From assembly GCF_001436225.1 (NCBI RefSeq), contig NZ_AYYO01000044.1, positions 37,063 to 101,062 of the forward strand: a stretch of DNA of 64,000 bases, given 5' to 3'. The position numbers were made by a program, and so were the translations under genes. Origin of the DNA: Lacticaseibacillus sharpeae JCM 1186 = DSM 20505 (GTDB lineage: Bacteria; Bacillota; Bacilli; Lactobacillales; Lactobacillaceae). The notes beneath the pieces were generated by a model. That model made no database searches, was not told the DNA's origin, and saw only the letters and a list, made by a program, of their open reading frames with translations. Below, in pieces: positions 17,525-26,794 of this stretch (position 1 is its first letter; each line of letters opens with the position of its first letter).

Positions 17525-18482
17525 GAAATTGGCCTTAGCCGCGCAGGCGGATTGCTGCACCACCATTAGCACGCTGCTCCAGTCGGGTTTTCGGCTGGGG
17601 GACGCGCTGGATTTCATCGGCGTCCAGTTTCCTAAGCTCAAGGCGCGTGTGACTGGCGTGCAAGACGACCTCGCTGACGGCACCATGATTGATACCGCGT
17701 TTGCCCGGGGCGGATTCTCGCCCGTCGTGTGCACCCAGATTGGCTTAGCGGGCGCTCACGGTGATTTGGACGGAGCCCTGGCCGAGGTTGCGCAGTATTT
17801 GAAGTTGCTGCAAAATTCGCGGTCTAAGGTGTGGCAGTTGCTGGCGTACCCGCTGACACTCCTGGCACTGCTCACCGTGATGCAATTCGGCATTGTCTAC
17901 TGGGTATTGCCCCAGCTCAGTGCTGATCCCGACCAGGCGATGGGTCCACAGCTATTCATCTGCCTGAGTTTTGTGCTGACCGTGCTGCTCATTACGGTCT
18001 TCGTGAAGGGGATGACACCGCAAAAACGCTATGACGTGCTGCACCGGGTTCCTGTCATCGGGCGGATTCTGACGGAGTACTACCAGTACGAATTCATGAT
18101 TGGTGCGGCCAGCTTCCTCGGCGTGGGCCGGGACCTCGGTACGTATTGCGCCTACCTGGCTGAGCAAGCGCCCGGACCCCTCACACAGGTGGGCCGACGC
18201 GTGACCAACGAATTGTTGACGGGGGTGAGCCTGCAGACGGCGCTCAAGGATGACTTGGTGCCGGCGAGTCTGGTGCACCTGATGGCAATGGGCCAAGAGC
18301 CGCGCCTGTTTGCCCAATCGACCGCGGCCCTAGCGCGCGGATTATTCAAAAATTTGGAACTGCGGATGAACCGCTTGTTAGCGTTCGTCCAACCCTTGAT
18401 GTTTCTGATTCTGGGTGTGCAAATTGTGGTGATGTACGCACACCTGCTATTGCCACTGTACTCAGTGGTGGAAAGGTACTGA
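17517..18482 (+). CDS. comGB: Competence pilus inner-membrane platform protein ComGB
   Basis: Type II secretion F-like membrane protein of 321 residues that anchors pilus assembly. Two T2SSF domains are seen, with hydrophobic segments near residues 105-130, 145-165 and 290-315. Local features include GLAGAHGDLDGALAEVAQYL, typical of the PilC/GspF family. GTG 17517 is chosen because GAGGAGGTG (17501-17509) is a strong ribosome site and the start overlaps the comGA stop by eight bases. The gene itself is intact, unlike comGA. Confidence 0.92.
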   Translation: MTKKLALAAQADCCTTISTLLQSGFRLGDALDFIGVQFPKLKARVTGVQDDLADGTMIDTAFARGGFSPVVCTQIGLAGAHGDLDGALAEVAQYLKLLQNSRSKVWQLLAYPLTLLALLTVMQFGIVYWVLPQLSADPDQAMGPQLFICLSFVLTVLLITVFVKGMTPQKRYDVLHRVPVIGRILTEYYQYEFMIGAASFLGVGRDLGTYCAYLAEQAPGPLTQVGRRVTNELLTGVSLQTALKDDLVPASLVHLMAMGQEPRLFAQSTAALARGLFKNLELRMNRLLAFVQPLMFLILGVQIVVMYAHLLLPLYSVVERY

Positions 18483-18484
18483 TA

Positions 18485-18823
18485 ATGAAAAAAATGATCA
18501 AACGGCGCAAGGGCTTCACCTTGATTGAAGTGCTCGCGGCCCTCGCAATTATTGTGGTTTTGACCCTCGCCCTCATCCTGATGGTTAAGGGACAGGTGGA
18601 CCAGGCAAACAAGAAGGACAACCGGCTGCTGGAACAGACCGTGAACGCACAGATTGAGGTGCAGATGGATGATACTGGCACGAGCGACAAGGTAACGATT
18701 ACCAATATTGGTGATTTACGCGATGAAGGTTTCATCAGCGCAAAGCAGTACGAGCAGCTCAGCGACAAGCACGCTAAATTTAAGACGAGCTCTGATGGCG
18801 TGCCGCAAGTGGACATTCCGTAA
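18485..18823 (+). CDS. comGC: Major pseudopilin ComGC
   Basis: Main pseudopilin subunit of 112 residues. The short basic leader MKKMIKRRKG is cut before Phe by prepilin peptidase; FTLIEVLAALAIIVVLTLAL is the conserved hydrophobic N-terminal helix with Glu5. It is followed by a typical small polar domain. Starts two bases after the comGB stop. Confidence 0.93.
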   Translation: MKKMIKRRKGFTLIEVLAALAIIVVLTLALILMVKGQVDQANKKDNRLLEQTVNAQIEVQMDDTGTSDKVTITNIGDLRDEGFISAKQYEQLSDKHAKFKTSSDGVPQVDIP

Positions 18824-19285
18824 TTGCGCCGCCGGGGTTTCACGCTGATTGAGGTGCTCGCCGCACTGGTGGTGATTACCGTCACGCTGATGCTCGGCGT
18901 GGTGGTTGGGCGTAAGTGGGTGCAGGAGCAGCGCGAAATGGCGTTTTGTCAGCGCGTAGTGACCGAGTGGAATGCGATGATGGTGAACGCGGAGAATTCG
19001 AAGGACAATTATACCATGGAGTTTAAACAAGCTTCCAAACAGCCCTGCACAGCCAATTTTATGCATGATCTGCCTAATGGAGAACATGTAATTTCAGTCA
19101 TTGCGCCACTTAGTTTGCAGATTATGAATAATAGTTCGTTCACGGTACGGCGCAAAACAGGACAAAACTTCACGCAACCGTTGACAATCATGATAGAAAG
19201 CCAAAGTGGTGCAGTATACAAAATGGTATTAGAACTGGGGTGGGGACGATTAAAGCTCTTGAAAAACGGCGTGCTGGTGGAATGA
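18824..19285 (+). CDS. comGD: Minor pseudopilin ComGD
   Basis: Minor pseudopilin of 153 residues with leader MRRRG and the helix FTLIEVLAALVVITVTLMLG. It begins with TTG directly after the comGC stop and has no clear ribosome site, so coupled translation is likely. From about 19000 onward base composition becomes visibly richer in A/T than the comGA-GC part. Confidence 0.85.
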   Translation: MRRRGFTLIEVLAALVVITVTLMLGVVVGRKWVQEQREMAFCQRVVTEWNAMMVNAENSKDNYTMEFKQASKQPCTANFMHDLPNGEHVISVIAPLSLQIMNNSSFTVRRKTGQNFTQPLTIMIESQSGAVYKMVLELGWGRLKLLKNGVLVE

Positions 19286-19578
19286 TGGTCGAGCATATTG
19301 CCGCGCTGGCGGTGATTGGCTGTTGCTGCGTGACCGTGGCGACAGTGAGCGCCGCCCACCATGAGCTGGTGCTGCCCGCACGCGAAGAAGCGTACGCTGC
19401 CCAGGCAGCGCTCAATGCTATTCGTATCACTAATGCTAACCCTACTGGAGGAATGCAGGTCAAGACCCCATTAGCATTTGATAAGTATGCCGCAACCGTG
19501 GTGGGGGATAAAATTGAGGTGAAAAAGGTTGGCACTGATAAAAAGTGGACGTTCACGCGCAGGCTTCACACTCATTGA
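19240..19578 (+). CDS. comGE: Minor pseudopilin ComGE
   Basis: Protein of 112 residues in the comGE position, beginning at GTG 19240 within the 3' end of comGD. It has one hydrophobic N-terminal segment (MMVEHIAALAVIGCCCVTVATV) with the Glu expected in pseudopilin helices but lacks a canonical G-FTLIE cleavage site, as is usual for ComGE. A run of three Cys in the helix is unusual. Confidence 0.75.
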   Translation: MGTIKALEKRRAGGMMVEHIAALAVIGCCCVTVATVSAAHHELVLPAREEAYAAQAALNAIRITNANPTGGMQVKTPLAFDKYAATVVGDKIEVKKVGTDKKWTFTRRLHTH

Positions 19579-19987
19579 ATGTATGGCGGCACTAGTGGTA
19601 TTTGTGGTTATTATACTAATGTGGCAGCCACTAACTCAGGTTAGTAAGTCGATGCAACGGACTGATGAAGAAATGACCGGAATGCTTGCAGGTGCACGTG
19701 AATTGGAGGAAATGACGCGTGGAGGAAAAGTAAATAGTTCGGCTTTGAAGGGTGAGCTGTTGCTTGAGACAAGAAGAAATCAGCATTACACACTTAAACT
19801 AATGTCAACCCCAGCCAATCCAAACACCCTAGTAATTACTGCAAAAGGAGGTGGATATATGCCGATTGTTCGTCATGTGAAGCAATTTGACGTTTCAACT
19901 ATTAAGCCAAATGTACTCGAATACATCGTAACTATGGAGTCAGGTAAGATTTTTGTTGGGGTGTTGACCGACAATGGGGGTGAGTAA
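19529..19987 (+). CDS. comGF: Minor pseudopilin ComGF
   Basis: Protein of 152 residues starting with TTG 19529, seven bases after GAGGTG (19516-19521) and inside the end of comGE. The pseudopilin leader and helix are AGFTLIECMAALVVFVVIILM; the C-terminal half contains a beta-rich region ending SGKIFVGVLTDNGGE, which fits the ComGF family. A/T-rich relative to the host average. Confidence 0.82.
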   Translation: MALIKSGRSRAGFTLIECMAALVVFVVIILMWQPLTQVSKSMQRTDEEMTGMLAGARELEEMTRGGKVNSSALKGELLLETRRNQHYTLKLMSTPANPNTLVITAKGGGYMPIVRHVKQFDVSTIKPNVLEYIVTMESGKIFVGVLTDNGGE

Positions 19988-20174
19988 TTCGCGAAGGAGA
20001 AACGGTAGTGCATTGATAACCGCATTAATGTTGTTGATAGTGGTAAGTGTATTGTGTGGGATTATCACAATTCAATTTGTAAGGTGGCGTCAAAGTTACC
20101 GTACGGAGACTCAATACACAATTAGCCGAATTAAGGCTAATGTTTCGGTTCCAGAAGGAGTTAAAGCACATTAA
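19974..20174 (+). CDS. comGG: ComGG-position small protein
   Basis: Last gene of the comG cluster, 66 residues, overlapping comGF by 14 bases. One hydrophobic helix (GSALITALMLLIVVSVLCGIITIQF) near the N-terminus, then a short polar tail. Sequence conservation is low in this position in all lactobacilli, so the name rests on location and topology. Confidence 0.65.
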   Translation: MGVSNSRRRNGSALITALMLLIVVSVLCGIITIQFVRWRQSYRTETQYTISRIKANVSVPEGVKAH

Positions 20175-20526
20175 CAATGAGTGCAATCTAACCTATAATC
20201 GTGAAACGTTTTTACATTGTGGCTTGTTTTGACTTGAAAAGTCATGAATTTTCCGTCGTTTTTTTAAGCGTTCATTAGATTGCGCTTACTGAAAGAAAAA
20301 GCTCTTGATTTGCATTTAAATCCTCGTTACACTGTAATCAGCTAAGTGTTTTAATGAGGGTCGTGTCTGGCCCACCTGCGGCAGTAGGTGGGTTTTAGCA
20401 TGCGCAAACAAACCCGGTTGCTTGTGATTTTTAACCCGGGATTATCCACGAAAAATGATACGAATGCAGAACTGAGGATTGCGGGTTTTCTGAAACTATT
20501 TCAGTGACCCCAAGGAGGGAACAGTC
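20175..20526 (+). promoter_or_regulatory. Leader and promoter region of the YtxK-like gene
   Basis: About 350 bases without a gene. TTGCAT (20310-20315), 17 bases and TGTAAT (20333-20338) form a good promoter. Downstream, CCCACCTGC and GTAGGTGGG (about 20370-20393) form a hairpin followed by TTTT, which could attenuate the leader transcript. A T7 run lies at 20259-20266. Confidence 0.5.
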
Positions 20527-21537
20527 TTGGCTAACGAGCACATGGAAAAGCTGTACGACGTCTTGAATCAGGCGACTGGTTTACTGCAGAAGAATTTGAA
20601 GTCCAGCATGATTTCGGCCCTAGTTGAGGTCGGCGAGGATTTCGCTAGCAACGAAATCACCCAGGAAGATGGCCTGCCTGATGCCAACACCACGGCCAAG
20701 CTCACCGACTTACTGCACCAAGTGAATCTGGCGGAATACTCTGCGGAGGAAATTCGGCAGGCCCTGCAGTTGGTGCTGGTGCGCACGATTGCCGCCGACC
20801 AGATCGAACCCAATAAGCAGGTGACACCGGACGCTCTGGCCAGTTTGGTTAGCTTCATGGTCACCACGATGATGCCCAAGTTGCCGGCTGAGCTCAAGAT
20901 TGCTGACATTGCGGCGGGCACGGGGAATTTACTGTACGCCGTGATGAACCAGTTGCACGCGGCGAAGAACGTCGCTGTCCACGGATACGCGGTGGACAAC
21001 GACGAGGACCAACTCGCCGTTGCCAGCATGAGTGCGGGCCTCCAGAAGGCGGACGTGGAATTGTTCCACCAAGACGCCATTGAGCCGCTGCAGTTCAACA
21101 ACATCGACGTGGCGGTTTCGGACCTGCCCGTTGGTTACTACCCCGTAGATGAACGGGCCAAGGCCTTTGCCACCGCGGCAAAAGAAGGTCATTCCTACGC
21201 CCACCACTTGCTACTCGAACAGGCGATTAACGTGCTGGCCCCCGGTGGTTTGGGCTTGTTCTACGTGCCAAGCAGCGTGTTCAGCACGGACGAAGCCAAG
21301 GGCCTGACCGAATGGCTGGCTAAGACCGCCTACTTCCAGGGGTTGCTGGCACTGCCCGAGAACTTCTTTGCCACCAAGTCCGCCCAGAAATCGCTGCTTG
21401 TGCTGCAGAAGCCGGGTAACGGGGCAAAGCAGGCCACCCAGGTGCTGCTCGGGACGTTCCCAGATTTGAACGATACGGCTGCCTTCAAGCAGTTTATCGC
21501 TGACGTAGCAAGCTGGCACCGCGACAACATGGAGTGA
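20527..21537 (+). CDS. Class I SAM-dependent methyltransferase, YtxK type
   Basis: Protein of 336 residues resembling N6-adenine DNA methylases. The SAM-binding motif I is DIAAGTGNLLYAV, and the catalytic NPPY position is replaced by DLPVGYYP as in the B. subtilis YtxK group, so classical DNA methylation is doubtful. TTG 20527 is chosen because AAGGAGGGA (20511-20519) lies just upstream. The order comG - ytxK - ackA is conserved in Firmicutes. Substrate unknown. Confidence 0.88.
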   Translation: MANEHMEKLYDVLNQATGLLQKNLKSSMISALVEVGEDFASNEITQEDGLPDANTTAKLTDLLHQVNLAEYSAEEIRQALQLVLVRTIAADQIEPNKQVTPDALASLVSFMVTTMMPKLPAELKIADIAAGTGNLLYAVMNQLHAAKNVAVHGYAVDNDEDQLAVASMSAGLQKADVELFHQDAIEPLQFNNIDVAVSDLPVGYYPVDERAKAFATAAKEGHSYAHHLLLEQAINVLAPGGLGLFYVPSSVFSTDEAKGLTEWLAKTAYFQGLLALPENFFATKSAQKSLLVLQKPGNGAKQATQVLLGTFPDLNDTAAFKQFIADVASWHRDNME

Positions 21538-21546
21538 GGTAAAACC

Positions 21547-22743
21547 GTGGCCAAAATTCTAGCAGTTAACACCGGTAGTTCAACCCTGAAGTGGAAACTT
21601 TTTCAAATGCCCGAGGAAACCGTCATCGCGGGGGGCATGGTCGACCGTCTTGGTCTGCCGGGCTCCAAGGTGAAGATTAAGTACGGCGATGGGCAGGAAT
21701 TCAAGCTCGACTGTGAAATTAAGACCGCCGATGAAGCTGTTGAGTTACTCTTAGACAAGCTTCTCGAACTAAAAATTATTAGTGACTACCATGAGATCAA
21801 CGGGGTCGGGCACCGCGTCGTTGCCGGGGGTGAAGTGTTCAAGCACTCCACGCTGATTGACCGGCACGGATTGCAGCAGATTATGGATCTTGCTGAACTG
21901 GCTCCACTGCACAACCCGGCGGAGGCACGCGGGATTGCGGCGTTTATGCACGCCCTGCCTGATGTGCCGGAAGTGGGCGTGTTTGACACGTCTTTCCACA
22001 CGTCTCTGCCGGCGATGAATTACCTGTACAGCATCCCCACCAAGTACTACAAACAGTTTGGCTTGCGTAAATATGGCGCGCACGGGACTTCGGTGCGCTT
22101 TGTGGCCAGCCGCACTGCGGAAATTTTGCACAAGCCACTGGCAGATTTACGCCTCGTGGTAATGCACATGGGTAGCGGGGTGTCCGTGACGGCGGTCCAA
22201 AACGGCGTTAGTTTTGACACCTCCATGGGTTACACGCCCGTTTCCGGGGTGACCATGAGCACGCGCAGTGGGGACATTGACCCCTCGCTGGTGGCGATGC
22301 TGATGAAGAAGCTGAATATCACGGATCCCGACCGGATTATTACGCTCCTCAACAACAAGTCTGGGGTCTACGGGCTGTCCGGCTTGTCCCCCGACATGCG
22401 TGAAATTGAAGCAACCATCGACACGCGGCCGGAATCCAAGCTCGCTATCGACGTCTTCGTTAACCGCATGATTAAGTATGTCGCTGGTTACATCGCCGAA
22501 ATGGGCGGGGTCGATGCGATTGTCTTCACTGCGGGGATGGGTGAAGCAGATGCGGCGATGCGCAAGCGGATTGTCGACAAACTGGCAGTCTTCGGGCTGA
22601 AAATGGATGAAGCGGTCAACGACAACGTGAAGGGAGAAGCAGACATCACGGCAAGCGGCAGTTCGGCGCAGGTACTAGTGGTACCAACCAACGAAGAATT
22701 GATGATTGCCCGGGACGTCTGCATTGTGGGCGAATGTCTTTAA
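21547..22743 (+). CDS. ackA: Acetate kinase
   Basis: Interconverts acetyl phosphate plus ADP with acetate plus ATP in the cytoplasm. The 398-residue protein shows ILAVNTGSSTLKWKLF, the catalytic HRVVAGGE region, FDTSFHTSLP, RKYGAHGTS, VMHMGSGVSVTA and FTAGMGE near the C-terminus, all characteristic. Starts with GTG 21547 behind GGAGTGAGG; closely follows the methyltransferase and overlaps the next gene by ten bases, so the three probably share a transcript. Confidence 0.96.
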   Translation: MAKILAVNTGSSTLKWKLFQMPEETVIAGGMVDRLGLPGSKVKIKYGDGQEFKLDCEIKTADEAVELLLDKLLELKIISDYHEINGVGHRVVAGGEVFKHSTLIDRHGLQQIMDLAELAPLHNPAEARGIAAFMHALPDVPEVGVFDTSFHTSLPAMNYLYSIPTKYYKQFGLRKYGAHGTSVRFVASRTAEILHKPLADLRLVVMHMGSGVSVTAVQNGVSFDTSMGYTPVSGVTMSTRSGDIDPSLVAMLMKKLNITDPDRIITLLNNKSGVYGLSGLSPDMREIEATIDTRPESKLAIDVFVNRMIKYVAGYIAEMGGVDAIVFTAGMGEADAAMRKRIVDKLAVFGLKMDEAVNDNVKGEADITASGSSAQVLVVPTNEELMIARDVCIVGECL

Positions 22744-23186
22744 TGGATTGGATCTATATTGCCACCGCAATCGTGGCGGTCATCGTGACCGGGATTGCGG
22801 CGTTCATGGTGCAGGTACCATCTAAGATTCGCTGGTTCCGCCGCGGGTTCTTCCTGCTAGTGGCGGCGGCGTTTCTAATCGCTTCGATTGCCATGCCCCT
22901 GAATACCCACGCGAAAGTGACGGGGTACTTCATCGCCGTGCTCATGGCATGTTTCGGACTCTGGCGTCAGGGCCTCACGAACTGGGGCATCATCGCGGGA
23001 CTCGGGGCGACGCGCGTTTGGGGTACCATCACCACCGTTGAACTAACCCACGATGACAAGCATGATTTCACGGTCCTCGAAGCCTTCGTCGGCAGCATTC
23101 GGGTGAGCCGGCTACGTTTTGGTCAGTCGCAAGCCGCTTTGGGTGAGTTCATCAAGAACAAAGCACCGAACACTAAATTACAGTAA
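22734..23186 (+). CDS. Hypothetical membrane protein downstream of ackA
   Basis: Protein of 150 residues not recognised. Three hydrophobic helices lie near residues 6-27, 38-55 and 62-85, followed by a soluble tail of about 65 residues (VWGTITTVELTHDDKHDFTV and on). Starts at ATG 22734 inside the ackA end (or ATG 22743 at the ackA stop). A shape of helices followed by a PH-like or DUF5673-like tail is possible but unproven. Confidence 0.7.
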   Translation: MSLMDWIYIATAIVAVIVTGIAAFMVQVPSKIRWFRRGFFLLVAAAFLIASIAMPLNTHAKVTGYFIAVLMACFGLWRQGLTNWGIIAGLGATRVWGTITTVELTHDDKHDFTVLEAFVGSIRVSRLRFGQSQAALGEFIKNKAPNTKLQ

Positions 23187-23193
23187 ATGACAT

Positions 23194-23221
23194 TAGAGCC
23201 GCCGCGTGCGGTTCTTTTTTT
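23194..23221 (+). terminator. Terminator of the ackA transcript
   Basis: AGAGCCGC and GCGGTTCT stem followed by seven T. Confidence 0.85.
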
Positions 23222-23233
23222 GCACTTGGGCAC

Positions 23234-23267
23234 AAAAATAGGGACTGAACGGTGATGTTCAGTCCCT
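23234..23267 (-). terminator. Terminator of the xpaC-telA operon
   Basis: Read on the minus strand, AGGGACTGAAC and GTTCAGTCCCT form an 11-pair stem followed by a T-rich run. Confidence 0.85.
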
Positions 23268-23276
23268 GTTGTGCAG

Positions 23277-24497
23277 TTAGTAGGTTTCTTTGCGTTGCCG
23301 CTGGGCGTCTTGCATCGCGCCAGAGGTGTATTCGAGCAGGCTGGACTTGAGGTTGTCCTCCATGTTCGCCAGTTCCTTCTCGGCGGCTTGGCGCTTGGCC
23401 CGCCCGTCTTGTTGGATCTGCAGGGTTTCCTTCAGGGTATCAATCAAATCACCCTGAGTTTGGGTGAGGGTCTCGATGTCAACCACACCACGCTCGTTTT
23501 CCTTCGCCGTTTCGATGCTCGAAATCTTCAGCATCTGGCTGTTCTTCTTGAGCAGGTCGTTGGTGGTTTCGGATACTTCGCGCTGGGCAGTGACGGCTTC
23601 CTTCTGGCGCAGCAGGGTGAGGGCGATGGCCACCTGGTTCTTCCAGAGCGGAATGGCCGTATTGATGCTGGCCTGAATCTTTTCCGCCAGGGCCTGGTTC
23701 GTGTTTTGAATCAGCCGAATCTGGGGTGCTTGCTGCAATGTGATTTGGCGAGCGAGCTGCAAGTCGTACGTCCGCTTTTCCAGGCGCGTCACGAACTGCT
23801 GCAGGTCGTTGACCGTCTGGACGTCCATCTGGTCACCGCTAGCTTCGGCCTTCGCCTGGGCTTCGGGAATGGTCTTCGTGTTCAGCTCATCCTGCTTCAT
23901 CTTGGCGGCGGCAATGTAGATGTTCAGCGCCTCGAAGTAGGACTTGTTTTGACTATAGAGTTCCTCGAGCAGCTTGTTGTCGGTGATTAGGCCGTTCTTT
24001 TCCTTATCCAGATGCACAGCGATGGTGTCGATTTGCGCGCCAATCTTCTGGTACTTGGCCGTGATTTCGAAGATGCTGCGCTTAACCTTGCCGAAGACGC
24101 GGCTGAAAATATTGCTGTTCTCAGGCCGCAGTTCGTCGGGGTCAGTTTCGTTCAGCCGGGTCATGAGGGAGGTCAAAGCATCCCCAATCGCGCCGGTGTC
24201 GGAGCTGGAAACCTTGTTTAACATGTTCTGGGAAAAGGCGGACAGCTTCTGCTGGGCGCCGGCACCATAGGAAAGCACCGCGGTCTGGTCGGTTGGATCA
24301 ATCTTGCTGGCTAATTCGTGCGCCGCCTGGACGTCTGCGGCGGACATGTTGGCCGTGGCGTCGGGGCTCTGAGCTGTAGGTGCCGCATCCGGTTTAGCCG
24401 CCGGGGCAGCCATGGAGGTGGCAAATGGGTCATTCAAGAGGTCAGCAGTCAGATCCTTGACTGAGGCCTGCTTTGCTTCAGGGTTTTCGTTGTTCAT
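23277..24497 (-). CDS. Toxic anion resistance protein, TelA family
   Basis: Cytoplasmic, mostly helical protein of 406 residues. TelA/KlaA-family members were found through tellurite and other stress resistances; the molecular activity is not known. A low-complexity N-terminus (Ala/Pro-rich, residues 20-55) is followed by the family core with [38 protein letters not shown] and [20 protein letters not shown]. Its ATG overlaps the stop of the upstream xpaC-like gene by one base, so the two are coupled. Confidence 0.9.
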   Translation of the reverse strand: MNNENPEAKQASVKDLTADLLNDPFATSMAAPAAKPDAAPTAQSPDATANMSAADVQAAHELASKIDPTDQTAVLSYGAGAQQKLSAFSQNMLNKVSSSDTGAIGDALTSLMTRLNETDPDELRPENSNIFSRVFGKVKRSIFEITAKYQKIGAQIDTIAVHLDKEKNGLITDNKLLEELYSQNKSYFEALNIYIAAAKMKQDELNTKTIPEAQAKAEASGDQMDVQTVNDLQQFVTRLEKRTYDLQLARQITLQQAPQIRLIQNTNQALAEKIQASINTAIPLWKNQVAIALTLLRQKEAVTAQREVSETTNDLLKKNSQMLKISSIETAKENERGVVDIETLTQTQGDLIDTLKETLQIQQDGRAKRQAAEKELANMEDNLKSSLLEYTSGAMQDAQRQRKETY

Positions 24498-25480
24498 TAC
24501 TTATCTTCCTTTTCTTCTGGCGCGGCGTCAGGCTGCGCGTTTGCGGCGGTCTGCGCATCGTGCATGCTTGCATGGCGGGCGAGCTGCTGCTTAGTCAACG
24601 TGACGGTGGTGTCGAGGTCTTCAATGTCGTCGTGGACGAACGCGGCATACTCGTCGCGGATGGTCGCGGCAAGCTTGGCCAGCGCGTCCTTGGCCTGGTT
24701 CAGGACCAGGTAGGTGTCAGCGGTCTTGACTTCGTGGCGCGTAATGATCACGTACTTGCGCGTGAGGTCCGCCATGTTGGGCAGCTGTTCGTAGAGGAAC
24801 GGCGCCGATTCGGTCATCCGCTTGGGTTCATTCACGATTGCCTTGAAGTACGCGTGAATCACGTTCATGGTGTCGAATTCGCGGAGGATATCCTGCAGCT
24901 CGACACTACTGTTGACCGTTGTTTCGAGGCTGTGGATGTTCTTGCTGGCCCCAGCCATGGTTTCGCGAAAGACGGCAATTTCACTGTCGGACAGGCCGGC
25001 TTCTTCGTAATGGTTTGCCAGCTTCTGACTCATGGGGTGGTCAATCACAGCGGGTTCAACTGGCCGCTTACGTTTTTGCCAAGCAATCGTTAAGCCAGCA
25101 ACGATCGCGGCGAACAGCGGGATGTTGAGGCCAAACAGTGCGGACACGTAACCGCCTTGGAAAACCATGCCGTTGGTGGCGGTGGCAATCAGGTAGCCGA
25201 CGAAACTGAGGCCTACCACTTGGTATTCGCGCACGCGTTCTTCCTTGGGCTTTTCCGGCCGGCGCATGATGTGCTGTTCGATGAAAAAGCGGGTGAGCCC
25301 GAAGATGAGGGCAATCAGCTCAGCGCCAAGGAACCAGATACCATCAATGGTGGTGCTCATCCCGAGGCCCGTGACAGCGTACATGTAGCCCAGGAAGGTC
25401 CACATGATAACCCGCCACCACCGGAATCGCCGGGGACGAGCTTCACGATTTTGTTTTGTGTGTTTTGTCTTTTTGGACAT
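24497..25480 (-). CDS. XpaC-family membrane protein
   Basis: Protein of 327 residues matching the family named for 5-bromo-4-chloroindolyl phosphate hydrolysis, a historical name that does not define the reaction. A basic N-terminus is followed by four hydrophobic segments (near residues 25-43, 48-66, 90-112 and 115-132), then a long helical cytoplasmic region ([20 protein letters not shown]) and a C-terminal disordered tail. XpaC-TelA pairs are common in Firmicutes and probably act together in membrane stress. Two-gene operon. Confidence 0.87.
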   Translation of the reverse strand: MSKKTKHTKQNREARPRRFRWWRVIMWTFLGYMYAVTGLGMSTTIDGIWFLGAELIALIFGLTRFFIEQHIMRRPEKPKEERVREYQVVGLSFVGYLIATATNGMVFQGGYVSALFGLNIPLFAAIVAGLTIAWQKRKRPVEPAVIDHPMSQKLANHYEEAGLSDSEIAVFRETMAGASKNIHSLETTVNSSVELQDILREFDTMNVIHAYFKAIVNEPKRMTESAPFLYEQLPNMADLTRKYVIITRHEVKTADTYLVLNQAKDALAKLAATIRDEYAAFVHDDIEDLDTTVTLTKQQLARHASMHDAQTAANAQPDAAPEEKEDK

Positions 25481-25668
25481 TATTCGTCACTCCTTCAGGG
25501 ACACTACTGCCGCTTGTATGCACTAAGTTTAGCATATGCGCCGTGCCTGCTTATCCGCCCTTAGTCTGAATTTACGAACGAATCAAAACCGCGGCATGCT
25601 CGTGCCACTTCCTATTGTAACGATTCTGAACGATTTTCTAAATGAAACAGAAAGATTAATTTGTGCTT

Positions 25669-25697
25669 TTGTGCAATTGGCCAAATACGTGTATCAT
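25669..25697 (+). promoter_or_regulatory. Possible promoter of the small membrane protein gene
   Basis: TTGTGC, 17 bases, TATCAT. Weak but in the right place. Confidence 0.35.
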
Positions 25698-25739
25698 AAT
25701 GAAAGACTAACTAAAAATATGTAGACAGGAGGCGAGCAC

Positions 25740-25997
25740 ATGGCAGAGCAGATGACCCGGAAGCAGTACCGAATGCAGCAGGAACAAGCTGAGCAAGAAG
25801 CGGCCGCGCGGGACAAGAAGCGCGTGGCGGTGGAACGGGAGTACGCACGGGAAACCGCGAAGCACCCCGAGAAGACGCAACGGTTCGATGAAGTCAGCTA
25901 TCGCAAAGTTAGCGGCTTGAAGTCGAAGCTGAACTGGGCTATCGGCATTGAGGTGATTCTCCTCATTATTGTCGCGCTCGTCTTGTTTTTACTATAG
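25740..25997 (+). CDS. Small tail-anchored membrane protein
   Basis: Protein of 85 residues, not recognised as a named family. The first 60 residues are highly charged and probably helical (QEQAEQEAAARDKKRVAVE), and the end is one hydrophobic helix (AIGIEVILLIIVALVLFLL) that reaches the C-terminus, so the bulk faces the cytoplasm. AGGAGGCG precedes ATG 25740. Possibly co-transcribed with mtnN, 38 bases downstream. Confidence 0.75.
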   Translation: MAEQMTRKQYRMQQEQAEQEAAARDKKRVAVEREYARETAKHPEKTQRFDEVSYRKVSGLKSKLNWAIGIEVILLIIVALVLFLL

Positions 25998-26035
25998 CTA
26001 ATTACCTGCCGTTAAGGCGTGAAAGGATGTATGAA

Positions 26036-26725
26036 ATGACTATTGGTGTTGTCTGTGCAATGGAAGAAGAAATCCGCGAGCTGCTCGCTGTTCTTGACGA
26101 ACGTCAGGAAACCGTGATTGCGGGTCAACCATACTACAGTGGTAAAATCGAGGGCGTTGACGTGGCGCTCGTGCAATGTGGTATTGGTAAGGTGCAAGCC
26201 GGCATGAACACCGCCGTTTTGCTTGAACGGTTCAAACCAGATGTTGTCATCAACACCGGTAGTGCTGGTGGGATTGGCGACGGCCTCAAGGTGGGCGATG
26301 TGGTGATCAGTTCCGGCGTGGCGTACCACGACGTTAACTCAACCGCATTCGGCTACAAACCAGGGCAATTGCCAGACCAGCCCCAGATTTTCAAGGCAGA
26401 CGAAGAATACGTGGGTAAGATTCAGCAGGCAGCGGCGGCTACCAACCTGACAACCCACGTGGGCCTCATCGTTACTGGTGACCAGTTCATCAGCAGCACG
26501 CCCGCAATTGAGAAGATTAAGTCCATCTACTCTGATGCGCTCGCTAGCGAAATGGAAGGCGGCGCAATCGGGCAGGTTGCAACGCAGTTCAAGACGCCAT
26601 TCGTGGTCATTCGCGCGATGAGTGATACCGGGGATGAGAACGCTAGCGTTTCCTTCGACGAGTTCATCGTTGAAGCCGGGAAGCGCAGCGCCGCAATGCT
26701 GCTGGCTTTCCTCAAGGCACTTTAA
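26036..26725 (+). CDS. mtnN: 5'-methylthioadenosine/S-adenosylhomocysteine nucleosidase
   Basis: Hydrolyses MTA and SAH to adenine and the thio-sugar, recycling SAM by-products and feeding the LuxS step. The protein (229 residues) starts MTIGVVCAMEEEI, has GSAGGIGDGLKVGDVVIS, the substrate-binding MEGGAIGQVA with its Glu, and MSDTGDENA with the catalytic Asp. The frame is open from ATG 26027, but ATG 26036 is better placed behind GAAAGG (26021-26026). Upstream of a cysteine desulfurase, the common order in lactobacilli. Confidence 0.95.
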   Translation: MTIGVVCAMEEEIRELLAVLDERQETVIAGQPYYSGKIEGVDVALVQCGIGKVQAGMNTAVLLERFKPDVVINTGSAGGIGDGLKVGDVVISSGVAYHDVNSTAFGYKPGQLPDQPQIFKADEEYVGKIQQAAAATNLTTHVGLIVTGDQFISSTPAIEKIKSIYSDALASEMEGGAIGQVATQFKTPFVVIRAMSDTGDENASVSFDEFIVEAGKRSAAMLLAFLKAL

Positions 26726-26736
26726 TTTAAATATCG

Positions 26737-26770
26737 GTGGCCGCCAAGTATTTTTGGTGGCCATTTTTTT
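26737..26770 (+). terminator. Terminator between mtnN and the cysteine desulfurase
   Basis: GGCCGCCAA pairs with TTGGTGGCC, followed by ATTTTTTT. Confidence 0.75.
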
Positions 26771-26794
26771 GACGAAAGGATAATTAGCGTAATT

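Noticed and set aside
24473-25093. Plus-strand open frame opposite the XpaC-family gene
   Set aside because: No start site, and the opposite strand encodes a clear conserved family.
25536-25724. Open frame of 62 codons upstream of the small membrane protein
   Set aside because: No ribosome site, overlaps the likely promoter of the next gene and looks non-coding.
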